DNA of 64,000 nt from Skeletonema tropicum (Eukaryota; Bacillariophyta; Thalassiosirophyceae; Thalassiosirales; Thalassiosiraceae). The stretch spans positions 248,001-312,000 of the forward strand of contig CM074148.1 of the NCBI GenBank assembly GCA_037178625.1, given 5' to 3'. Position numbers and translations under genes: made by a program. The notes under the pieces were generated by a model. That model saw nothing but the letters and a program-made list of their open reading frames with translations, was not told the DNA's origin and searched no databases. Positions 10,364 through 20,700 of this stretch are shown here, in pieces (position 1 is the first letter of the stretch; every line of letters begins with the position of its first letter).

Positions 10364-11452
10364 TGATTTTCAAAAGTATATAGGGGTAGGAGTTCTAATT
10401 ACTTGAGATTCCGCCTTGGCATTGGCAGAACGATGCCAAGAGCACTTGACTCCTCCTCCCGTCACCTGCATGATTTTTACCAGTCGCAACCAGCTACAAC
10501 GTCGTTTTGGACTGACTGAAACATATCCAACAAGCTATGAAGAGTGTATAGTGTGTATTACAAGCTCCGTAGCTGTAGCCACTTCTAGCTTCAATAGCTT
10601 TTGCAACTTCTTCTCATGCCCACTTCATTTCAATCTCGGTGGCTAAATAGAGTTAAGTAGAAAGTTTGAATTATTAATTATAGGTATGGTAGGTATCATC
10701 GTGTCAAGAGAGTCTGCATCCACTTCTTGGTCCATTGCTTCGTCGGATTGGATGGATAACACGTGTCCCCTGACAAAAATCCCACGACACAAGCAAAACA
10801 CAAACCAAAAGGCGATTATAGAACACTCCACAACATCTACAAATCCAAATTCCCTAATGCCTCCAAAATGGCTCAACAAGCCTTCACAAGAACCCCATCC
10901 AACATTCTAGAACGAGCTGACTCTATTTGGCAATCAAAACAACGCAACATCACTACGGGGGTTCCTACAAAAGTCCTGCTAAGCACCTACTGCACACAAA
11001 TTTTCGGGAGAACAGTTTGCAAGGCAAATGGCTCCGCAGGTCTCGCCGCCATTCACATTCAAGCACTCTATGAGAGCAACGATGGTCCGATAACCGAGTC
11101 GTCACTCAATGATGACCAAATTTCATACTTATTACACAGTACAGATGGTAGATCTGTTTCTCAAGGAAGTAGCTCCCAGTTGACCACAGAGTTGTCTCAG
11201 CCATCCACAGATGCTTTTCTTGTTTACTATACCAGTGATACGTAGTTTACCGTAGCAAAGAAAGAACCAGATAGAGCCCTACTTATGTAGTACACAAACA
11301 CGATCGCGATCAATCCAACAGGATCCAACCACAACACACGAATCAAAAGATAGCACTTGCATATCGTGCGTAAGAAGTAGCACAGAGCTACTCATAACAT
11401 ATTTCTACTCCGTCGCTTGGATAAGCTTATCAATTACCTTGCTTTGTTTCTC
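10364..11452. other. Spacer between LRR copies 1 and 2
   Basis: Includes a partial spacer module (10430-10640) and an unrecognised open frame at about 10763-11245 described separately. Confidence 0.4.
10763..11245 (+). pseudogene. Unrecognised coding-like fragment
   Basis: The frame is open for about 160 codons with ordinary protein-like composition (KGDYRTLHNIYKSKFPNASK, then a Ser/Thr-rich C-terminus ending VYYTSDT), but a stop lies directly upstream and no ATG occurs until about codon 36. It looks like the end of a gene fragment or one exon of a spliced gene. No other spacer in the LRR array has it, so it was either inserted here or lost elsewhere. Family unknown. Confidence 0.3.
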
Positions 11453-11920
11453 ATGGCGGCCGAAGGCGGTAATATTGTACAGTTCACTTACACCGGTGCA
11501 GGAGGCGAAATTATTCCTCAAAATGCCACTCATGTCTTCGTGGATGTCAAAACCATTCCGGCATTTGCATTCCGAGGGCATCATAATATCGTTGAGGTCA
11601 TTTGTCACGATAGAGTCGCAAAGATTGAACAATATGCATTCGATAACTGCCCTCGCTTGAGACGAGTAATAATGCGGAGCGTCAAAATTGCTGGGTATAG
11701 GGCATTCTATTATTGTTCCGCCCTGACGGATGTCGAGTGTGGCAAGCTGGAAATAATTGAAGATTGGGTATTCTACAACTGCAAATCTCTGAAGAGTATC
11801 AACCTTCCATCCGCCAGGATCGTTGGACGGTGTGCATTATATTGTGAAGCTCTGTCGGACGTGAAATTCAGTAGCAAGCTAGTAAGTCTTGATCAGAGGG
11901 CATTCAGCAGAGGGTGGTGA
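11453..11920 (+). pseudogene. BspA-like LRR protein, array copy 2 (internal deletion)
   Basis: From ATG 11453 (MAAEGGNIVQFTYTGAGGE) the frame runs through the N-terminal segment and about five LRR_5 repeats, then ends at QRAFSRGW. Sequence after about 11908 matches the extreme C-terminal and 3' flank of copy 3 (GGTGGTGATGCTAACAAAGG region), so roughly 0.4 kb coding for the last repeat and the helical C-terminal region was deleted. The result is a 155-residue remnant. It could still make a short LRR protein but lacks the region conserved in all full-length paralogues. Confidence 0.7.
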
Positions 11921-12978
11921 TAGGTGGTGATGCTAACAAAGGAGAGATGGAGGGGGATGAACAGAGGGGCTGAAAACAACAGGAGCATATTAGATCATGA
12001 CGGCATCCCGTTATACCATGTGACGTGATACTAGATATATTTTAAGGAGAGATGACGAGGGAAAGGGTAGAGATGATTACATAGATGAAGAAGACGAAGA
12101 AAAATGAGAAAGAAGAGGAGGGGAGAAGGGGCGATGTAACAAATTTGGATACTTCTAATCTTGATAAAATATTTTGCCATTGAATGATTGCTGTTGTTGG
12201 CGCGGGATGTCACGATTTGGCACATCGACAAGGTGGCGCTGAAGAGGTCTTGAAATCGAATTAGGATGGGAAGAGAGGTACTGCATCAGCAGCTTGGTGT
12301 CACAAGCAATTCGAACTCATTATAGGTATGGTAGAGGCCATGGTGAACAAGGCATCAAAAAGGCACATGCTCACCTCGTCTGACGTCACCTTAATAAGAG
12401 AGAGTCTACATCCATCTCCTCATGTTGGTCCATTGCCTATGCCTACTCGGATTGAATGTCATCGTCTTGTCAACTTCTTGCAATCATCCTTGTATTAAGA
12501 AGAAATAGCTCCAAAATTCACCAGAGAAAGACTCCAACTACATACGAAGTGATCTGGGGAAGAAGATGGAGGATCACCACGCAGCAAATTTTAAGCCGAC
12601 CTCTCTCCTACTCAAGACCATGCCATAATCACAAGATAACAGCTCTAATCTTCTAGGAGTACTCCAGTATGCAACAAAGCTTGGGTAGTACTCCTAATGT
12701 ACTTATGTGGTTCGCTGGTGGGGTCATGTCATTGTCGTAGATGACGAGATCATCTCAAGTTTGGAGAAAATAGCTCAAGAACCCACACGACGCACGACAC
12801 ACCAAGCACGACAAAAACCAAGCACGACGCGACACAAACTCGTAGTACAGAAACTATCCTATCACTGACACAGACACGAATCGTTAGCCCAGCTCCAACA
12901 TGATGTCATATAAGTAGGAGGAAATATCACCGAAGCTTCAGCTTGGACAGCTAATCAATCACCTTGCTGCTGTTTCTC
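11921..12978. other. Spacer between LRR copies 2 and 3
   Basis: No gene is supported. It holds a spacer module (about 12290-12760) and ACGAC-rich simple sequence near 12787-12840. The first part (11921-12250) resembles 13850-14225, the 3' flank of copy 3. Confidence 0.5.
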
Positions 12979-13843
12979 ATGGCGGCTGTACGGTTCACTT
13001 ATACCGGCGCAGGAGGCGAAATTATTCCTCAAAATGCCACTCATGTCTTCGTGGATGCCAAAACCATTCCTGTGCGGGCATTCCGTCGACACCAAAACAT
13101 CATTGAAGTCATTTGTCACAAGAAAGTCATAAAGGTTGAAGAATGGGCATTCGATAACTGCCCTCGCTTGAGGCGAGTAATCATGCCGGGCGTCAAAATT
13201 GCTGGGTATAGGGCATTCTATTATTGTACTGCCCTGATGTATGTTGAATGCGGCAAGTTGGAAATAATTGGAGCAGCGGCATTCTTTGGATGCAAATCTT
13301 TGAGGAGCATCGACCTGCCATCCGCCGAGATCGTTGAGTTGGAGGCATTTCAATATTGTACAGCCCTGGCTAGTGCGAAATTCAGTAACAAGATGGGAAG
13401 ACTTGATCAGAGGGCATTCAGCGGTTGTACCTCTCTTGAACGAATCACCATCCCATTAAAAGATGGCATTACTTATGAAAATATTTTCATGAGATGCACT
13501 AATTTGAATCACGTAGATCTAGTTGAGGGAACAGAATTACGTGAAACTATCACTGCGTTGAACATGGAGTGGTGGAGAAATGATATGAATGAAGAACTTG
13601 ATTCAATCAAACAGACTCTTCCCAATGCACCTGCTGGCGGATTTAATGATACGGGAGAAAAGGCATTGGTGATACGAATTGTGGATCAGAACAGTTCTTG
13701 GCAAAATTTTCCACTACAAAGCAGAACATCAACGTGTATTGGATGAGGCTGCAACTACATTACTCCAGCTAGGTCAACCTCACGACATAGTGATGAAAAA
13801 TATCCTCTCTTTCCTTGAATTGCCACCACACATGTTTGGGTGA
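12979..13843 (+). pseudogene. BspA-like LRR protein, array copy 3 (frameshift near C-terminus)
   Basis: ATG 12979 begins a shortened N-terminus (MAAVRFTYTGAGGE), followed by six LRR_5 repeats in one open frame to about 13680. There the conserved IRRWIRSVLDKI segment is replaced by an out-of-frame reading. The expected DEAATT...DIVMKNILSFLELPPHMFG continues in another frame to a stop at 13841-13843. One frameshift therefore separates the LRR domain from the helical C-terminus. The LRR domain itself shows no inactivating change. Confidence 0.7.
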
Positions 13844-14305
13844 GAAAATCTTGAAGTGGATGGAGAGGATGGTGATGCTGACAAAGAAGGAGGGATGGAG
13901 GGAGACGAAGAAGGGGGGCTGAAAACAAAAGGGGCATCAGACATGACGAAGTTAATCCTGTGATTATTTGACCAGTGACGTGATACTAGATATGTTTTAA
14001 AGAGGGATGATGAGGGAAAGAGTAGATATGACTAGTATATGAAGATGAAGAAGACGAAGAAAAATGAGAAAGAGGAGGAGGGGATAAGGGGCGATGTAAC
14101 AAATTTGGATATATAAACTTCTAATATTTCTCTTATGTTTGCCAATGATATAAAATGATTGCTATTGTGGGCGCGGGATGTCACGATGATTTGGCACATC
14201 GACAAGATGGCGCTGAAAAGGTCTTGAAGTCGAAATAGGATGAAAGAGAGGTACTGCATCAGCAGCGAGCATGGTGTCACAAGCAATACCATGGTGGAAT
14301 AGAGG

Positions 14306-14619
14306 CTAGAGGGCTAAGAAGAAATCAACCACGGTCGACCGCATTGTTGCTGGGGCAGAAGCGAGGCTGATAACGAGCAGGATTCCTTCTCCGAACAAGC
14401 CATGACGACTCAGAGGAGCTTGGAGATAAGGGATCCGTTCGGCAATAAGAGCCAAATGGATTGAGACTGAGACGATGTGATTAGGCTCAAGGGTTCCCAT
14501 TTTCCATAATTCAATCGAACACCGCCCAATGCATACAAAACAAAGTCCAGAAGCGCGGACAGGACCAGAAGTAAAATAATCTTCTTGGTATCTGCATAAT
14601 ATTTGTCTGCTGCTTCCAA
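14306..14619 (-). pseudogene. Fragment of a small membrane protein (frameshifted)
   Basis: Two overlapping minus-strand frames together look like a hydrophobic protein: one supplies DTKKIILLLVLSALLDFVLY and GGVRLNYGKWEPL, the other continues from about 14500 with EPNHIVSVSIHLALIAERIP and a further hydrophobic stretch (EGILLVISLASAP) to a stop. A single frame change joins them. No start region is visible, so this is a relic. The family is not recognised. Confidence 0.35.
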
Positions 14620-14710
14620 TCTATCGGATGGGCTTGAGCTGAGGTAGCTTGGTGGTGCGTTGGGATTGTCTCAAGTTTAAGACCATGTCTCCCGGAACAG
14701 AAAAAAATCC

Positions 14711-14757
14711 CACACGACACGACACGACACAACACTTGACACGACACACGACACGAT
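14711..14757. repeat. CACGA-type microsatellite
   Basis: Imperfect tandem CACGACA units. Similar ACGAC-rich tracts lie upstream of LRR copy 3 (about 12787-12840) and copy 5 (about 16450-16510), so the tract is part of the duplicated LRR promoter region. Confidence 0.6.
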
Positions 14758-14934
14758 GACGTCGTGATCAACATAATCGTGTATCGATAATAAATAAATA
14801 AATAAACACGTGTACTCCTTCAAAAGATGAAGATTGAAGATACAAAACCTATCAAAGCGTAAAGCGTTGATAAAGTGAAACTGTAACGTTGTATTGGAGA
14901 AGCTTATCAATTATCGTACCTTGCTTTGTTTCTC

Positions 14935-15856
14935 ATGGCGGCCGAAGGCGATAATATCGTACAGTTCACTTATACCGGCGCAGAGGGAGAAGTAATTCCT
15001 GATGATGCCACTCATGTCTTCGTGGATGTCAAGATCATTCCAGTGCGGGCATTTCGTCGACATCATAATATCATTGAGGTCATTTGTCATGATAGAGTCG
15101 AAAAGATTGAATTAGGGGCATTCGATAACTGCCCTCGCTTGCGGCGAGTAATCATGCCGGGCGTCAAAATTGCTGTGAGGTATGCATTCTATAAATGTGA
15201 AGCTCTAACATATGTTGAATGTGGCAAGCTGGAAATAGTTGGAAAGGGGGCATTCAGAGGTTGCAAATCTTTGAGGAACATCCACTTGCCAACTGCCAGG
15301 ATAGTTGAGGGGTGGGCATTCGATTATTGTAAAGCCCTAACAGATGTGAAATTTGGTAGCAAGCTGGAAAGACTTGATCCGATTGCATTAAGGAGATGCA
15401 CCTCTCTTGAGCGGATTATCATCCCATTGAAATATGGTATGATTGCGACTGATAATATATTTCAAGAGTGTGTGAATTTGAAGCATGTCGATCTGGTCGA
15501 GAGATCAGAATTATGTGAAACTATCGCCGCTTTGCACACTGGAGGATTGGAGAAATGATATGTGTGAAGAAATGACTACTATCCAACAAGTTCTTCCCAA
15601 TGCACCTTCTGGAAGATTTAATGATACGGGAGAAAAGGCCCAAGTAGTACGAAGGTGGATTAGATCCGTTCTGGACAAAATGATTCACTACAAAGCAGAG
15701 CATGAACGCATATTGGACATAGCTGGATCTACACTCGTGCTTGCTTTACCTCGTGACATAGTGATGAAAAGTATCCTCTCCTTCCTCGAATTGCCTTCAT
15801 GCACGTTTGAATCTCTCTGTAGCAGCAGCGTGGTGTCACAAGCAATTCAACCTTAA
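14935..15856 (+). pseudogene. BspA-like LRR protein, array copy 4 (frameshift, altered C-terminus)
   Basis: From ATG 14935 (MAAEGDNIVQFTYTGAEGE) the frame covers the N-terminal segment and six LRR_5 repeats up to LCETIAALHT near 15540, where it shifts. The conserved EDWRNDM...VVRRWIRSVLDKMIHYKAEH and LPRDIVMKSILSFLELP follow in a second frame to a stop at 15856. After LELPSC the tail differs from the acidic tails of the paralogues and reads into spacer-module sequence, so the C-terminus is also rearranged. One shift near 15543 is all that splits the ORF. Confidence 0.7.
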
Positions 15857-16603
15857 AATGGGATGTGCAATCGTTGAAGATTCAGGCATGTCATGACTGC
15901 CCGAGGGATCACAGAGAATCGTACACCGTCCTTTTGGGCTAACTTAAACATATCCAATAAGCTACGATGAGTGTATTGTGTCTACTGTATGTAAGCTAGT
16001 AGCTGTAGCTGTAGCTACGTCTAGCTTCTATATAGCTGTTAGTTGCAACTTCTTCATAATTCTGCATCCATTTCTTGTTCAATCACCTCATCGGATTGGA
16101 TACCATCCTAGTCATCATCATTCCTATCTTGCCACATCCTTGTCTAAAGAAGAAATAGATATAATCCGTAGAGAAGGACTCTAACACGAATTTCTGAGAA
16201 GAAGGAGGAGGATCACCGCAGAGAGAAATTTTCAAGCCGACCTCCCGCCTAAAGGCGACCATCTAATCTGATATATAGTTAAGCTTGGGTAAGCTTGGCT
16301 TGGGTAGGAGTCCTGTGTGCTGGTGCTGGCGGATGTTCTAGAGATGGGGTCATTGCTTGGATGGTCGGCGTGGGGGGTGCGGTACGGGGGCGGGTAGGTG
16401 GGATCGTCTCAAGTTTAAGACACGTGTCTCCCGCCCGACAAACAGACTCCATTCACACACGACACAAGCACGACACACGAGACAAACGCACCAACCAGAC
16501 ACGAATCAAGACGTGAGACGTGAGCAACAGAGCACGGAGCACGGCTCGATTTGAAAGTTCTGAAGCTTCAGCTTATGCATAATTGCCTTGTTATTGTTCC
16601 ATC
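15857..16603. other. Spacer between LRR copies 4 and 5
   Basis: No gene is supported. It contains a spacer module (about 15900-16360) followed by ACAC/ACGAC-rich simple sequence to about 16510. Confidence 0.5.
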
Positions 16604-17563
16604 ATGGCGGCTAGGGGCGGCAATATTGTCGTGCGGTTCACTTACACCGGTGCAGGAGGCGAAAGAATTCCAGATAATGCCACTCATGTCTTCGTAGACG
16701 CCAAAATCATTCCAAGTGCGAGCATTTCGTCGACATCCTAAATATCGTTGAGGTCATTTGCCATGATAGAGTCGAAAAGATTGAAGAATGGGCATTCCTG
16801 TGGCCACCCTTCATTGAGACGAGTTATCATGCCAGGCGTTAAAGTTGTTGAGCATGGTGCATTCTATAAATGTGAAGCCCTGGAGGATGTTGAATGTGAC
16901 AAGCTGGAAATAGTTGAAGGTAGGGCATTCTATGACTGCACATCTTTGAGGATCATCAACCTGCCATCTGCCGAGATCGTTGGGAGGGGTGCATTCGCAA
17001 ATTGTGAAGCCATGGCAGACGTAAAATTTGGTAACAAGCTGGAAAGATTTGATCAGGGGGCATTCTTACACTGCGCCTCTCTGGAACGGATTACCGTTCC
17101 ATTGAAAGGTGACATGATTCCTCATGATAATATATTCAGTGGGTGTACAAATTTGAAGCACGTAGATCTTGTTGAGAGAACAGAATTACGTGAAACTATC
17201 GCCGCTTTGTACATGGAGGGGTGGAGAAATGATATGAATGAAGAAATTGATTCAATCAATCAGATTCTTCCCAATGCGCGTGCTGGTGATATTTATAGAG
17301 ACGTGGGAGAAAAGGCCAATGTGATGCGAAGGTGGCTTAGATCAGCTCTTGACAAAATTCTCCACTACAAAAGAGAGCATCAATGCATATTGGATGAGGC
17401 TGTAACTACACTCCAGCTTGCTTTACCTCGTGACATTGTGATGAATAATGTCCTCTCTTTTCTCACATTGCCACCACACAGGTTTGGAGTGGAGGATCAC
17501 GAAGACGATGGTGAAGAAAATGTCGATCAAGAGCAGGATGACTTATATTGTGTAATCCTGTGA
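16604..17563 (+). pseudogene. BspA-like LRR protein, array copy 5 (two frameshifts)
   Basis: ATG 16604 starts the family N-terminus (MAARGGNIVVRFTYTGAGGE). The frame breaks near 16730, just before the NIVEVICHDRVEKIE block, and again near 16800, where the CPRLRRVIM block should be. From about 16815 the frame is open to the end: five LRR_5 repeats, the helical region (MRRWLRSALDKILHYKREH, LPRDIVMNNVLSFL) and an acidic tail ending DDLYCVIL, which matches the CVIL end of copy 1. Two shifts within 80 bp suggest real decay more than a single sequencing error. Confidence 0.7.
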
Positions 17564-17744
17564 TGATTTTGACTATGACACTTTTGAGGGGGGTAGGAAA
17601 TGGGGTAGGGCGGGGATGGCGGAGATATGTTTGAGGTTAAGATGAGTAAAAGAAAATAATGAACAAGAGAAAATTGCGAATTGCGACAGGACACAGCAAA
17701 GAGCAGCACTAGTGAGAGGGTGGAAATGCTAGTTCTAATTCCAG

Positions 17745-20700
17745 TTAATCTTCGTACCTCCTAGTGTGATTCTGACGCCCAACTCTTTGGTACCCTCCAC
17801 GGGAATTTTCCTGCAGGCGGCTACTATTCTGGCTCTTCTTAAAGATGAAGAAGCCAACTCCGAGGAAGAGTAAAATTAGCAATCCGAAGGGAAACCCATC
17901 ATCGTCTTCCAGCCAGTTCTCATCATAATTAAGCTGGGGATTGTTGTCAAAGCTTCCTCCTTGTTGATTATCTCCGCCATAGTCCTGCCAATTCTCGACG
18001 CCATTGGTCGGTTGAGAATAGTCGACGTAAGAATTTGATTCTTGCTGGTACTCTTGAGAAGGTTCATTCATCTCGCTCCCATAGATATTGCCGTTCTCGA
18101 ATCCACTTTCATCTTTGATCTCATCTGCCATTGATTTGATGCCCTTCGGTGCCTCAAACGAGTCATCTTCCTCGGTTTCTGGTAATTGCAGAGTGCTATC
18201 AGCCGCAGTTACCATTTCGCATTCTTCTTCCATTCCACACGCCTCAGGACAGAAAAACTTTCCAATTAACTTGCCAGTATACTCGTGAACGCGCCGGCAT
18301 TTTTCAATTTCATTATGACGAAGCCATGAACAATTTCTCAATTGGCCGTCGTCGTCCACGATCACAAATTCAGGATCGTCTTTGCATCTCAACTCTTTAT
18401 CGAGCTTAGCTTCGAATAATTCTCCTACGCCCTCTTCCAATGCCTCTTCCATCTCATATTCCAGTTTCTCTGCTTGTTCTTCGTCCAATTCGCCTTCTTC
18501 GAGAGCCTTTTCCAATTTAGCTTCGATTTCTTCTTCAAGCTCTAGATCACTGAGACTTTGGTCCTCGATTATCTCATCATCATCAAGTCTGGATTCGGGT
18601 GAAATGATTGTTGACTGCGTGACTACTTCATTTTCTTCCTTTGCTTCTCCGGTAGCTTCATCCTCGTCGGATATGGCAGCCTTTTCATCAAGTCCATCCA
18701 CTTCTTCATTGACGTCTTCATCCTCATTCGTCTCACTATCGGATTCTGTTTCGGTTGAGACAGTAGATGCCTCAGCTGTTGGGTCAGTAGTCTCGTCGGA
18801 AGCATTTTCTTCCGCAGTGGCATTTGATGTCTCCTCCTCTACAGAGCCGAGTTGCGTATCATCAGCAGAACCCTTCTGCTCCTGACGCGCCATACACTCA
18901 TCGATCATATCACATGAGACTGGACAAGAGACGACACCCACTTTTTCGCCACTGTGAATCTTGTCGCATTTTTCAGGCTTGTTCTCCTTGATGTATGCGC
19001 AGTTGAAGCCTTCATATCCCTTGAAATTGAAGTCAGGATCGTCTTGGCATAGACCGGTAGTTTCATCAAGATCATAAGCTTCTTCGTTATTTGATGTCAA
19101 GTTTTGTTCCTCCAAAAGCTCATCTCCCCCGTCTTCCTCATTCTCATTATCAGCGTCTGTCTCAGTCTCTGTCGCGAGAGCTTCTTCCTCCGGATTTACG
19201 ACCTTCGTCGTATTGCCTACAGCTCCACCTTGCATATCACCAGAGCCCTCGACTACTTCGACACTCGTTTCAACAGTTGTCTCGTCGTCTTCCGTACCTT
19301 CGAGGGTGCCCTCTGTCTCTTCATCGAAACCCTCGTCGGCGGTTGTGCCAGTTGCATCTGCGTCTTCCTCCAAAGCTGTATCACTCCCAATCTCATCATT
19401 TTCAACTGCATTATCGAGGACAGCATCTACCTTCTGCTCTTGCAGCGCCATACACTCATCGACCATGCCACAGGAGACTGGACAAGAGACGACACCCACT
19501 TTTTCGCCACTGTGCATTTTGTTGCATTTTTCAGGCTTGTTCTCCTTAATGTATGCGCAGTCAAAACCTTCATATCCCTTGAATTTGAAGTCAGGGTCGT
19601 CTTGACATAGAGCGATACTTTCATCAATATCAGCAGCCTTTTCGTCGGATGATGCAATATCTTCCTCCTCCGAAAGCTCCTCGCCTCCATCTTCCTCATC
19701 CTCAGTGACAGCCTCTGTCACGAGAGCTTCTTCCTCCGAATTTACGACCTCCGTCGTATTGCCTACAGCTCCAACTTGCGTATCCTCAGAGCCCTCGACT
19801 ACTTCAACACTCTTTTCATCAGTTGTCTCGTCGTCTTCGGTACCTTCAAGGGTGTCCTCTGCCTCTTCATCCAAAGTCTCCTCGACGGTTGTGCCAGTCG
19901 CATCTGCGTCTTCCTCCACGGTGGCATCACTCCCCGTCTCATCATTTTCAACTGCATTATCGGGAGCAGCGTCTACCTTCGACTCTCGCAGCGCCATACA
20001 CTCCTCGACCATACCACAGGAGACTGGACAAGAGATGACACCCACTTTTTCGCCATTGTGAATCTTGTTGCACTTTTCAGGTTTGTTCTCCTTGATGTAA
20101 GCACAGTTGAAGCCTTCATATCCCTTGAATTGGAAGTCAGGGTCGTCTTGACAGAAACTTGAATCGTCCTCGCTTTTTGTGACATTCGCTACAACGGCAA
20201 GATCATCCACCTCAACATTAGAAGAATCCTCATCTTCCGTACCTTCAGGGGTGCCCTCTGTCCCATCATCGACACTCTCGTCGGCGGTTGTGCCAGTCGC
20301 ATCTGCGTCTTCCTCCGAAGCTGTATCACTCCCAATCTCATCATTTTCAACTGCATTATCGGGAGCAGCGTCTACCTTCGACTCTCGCAGCGCCATACAC
20401 TCCTCGACCATACCACAGGAGACTGGACAAGAGATGACACCCACTTTTTCGCCATTGTGAATCTTGTTGCACTTTTCAGGTTTGTTCTCCTTGATGTAAG
20501 CACAGTTGAAGCCTTCATATCCCTTGAATTGGAAGTCAGGGTCGTCTTGACAGAAACTTGAATCGTCCTCGCTTTTTGTGACATTCGCTACAACGGCAAG
20601 ATCATCCACCTCAACATTAGAAGAATCCTCATCTTCCGTACCTTCAGGGGTGCCCTCTGTCCCTTCATCGACACTCTCGTCGACGGTTGTGCCAGTCGCA

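Larger units (their letters stand above)
13844..14934. other. Spacer between LRR copies 3 and 4
   Basis: Contains the duplicated 3' flank of copy 3, a fragment of a membrane-protein-like ORF on the minus strand (14306-14619) and a CACGACACGAC microsatellite at 14711-14757. No intact gene. Confidence 0.45.

Noticed and set aside
14711..14757. CRISPR-like repetition
   Set aside because: It is a short CACGA microsatellite without spacers, in a eukaryotic genome.
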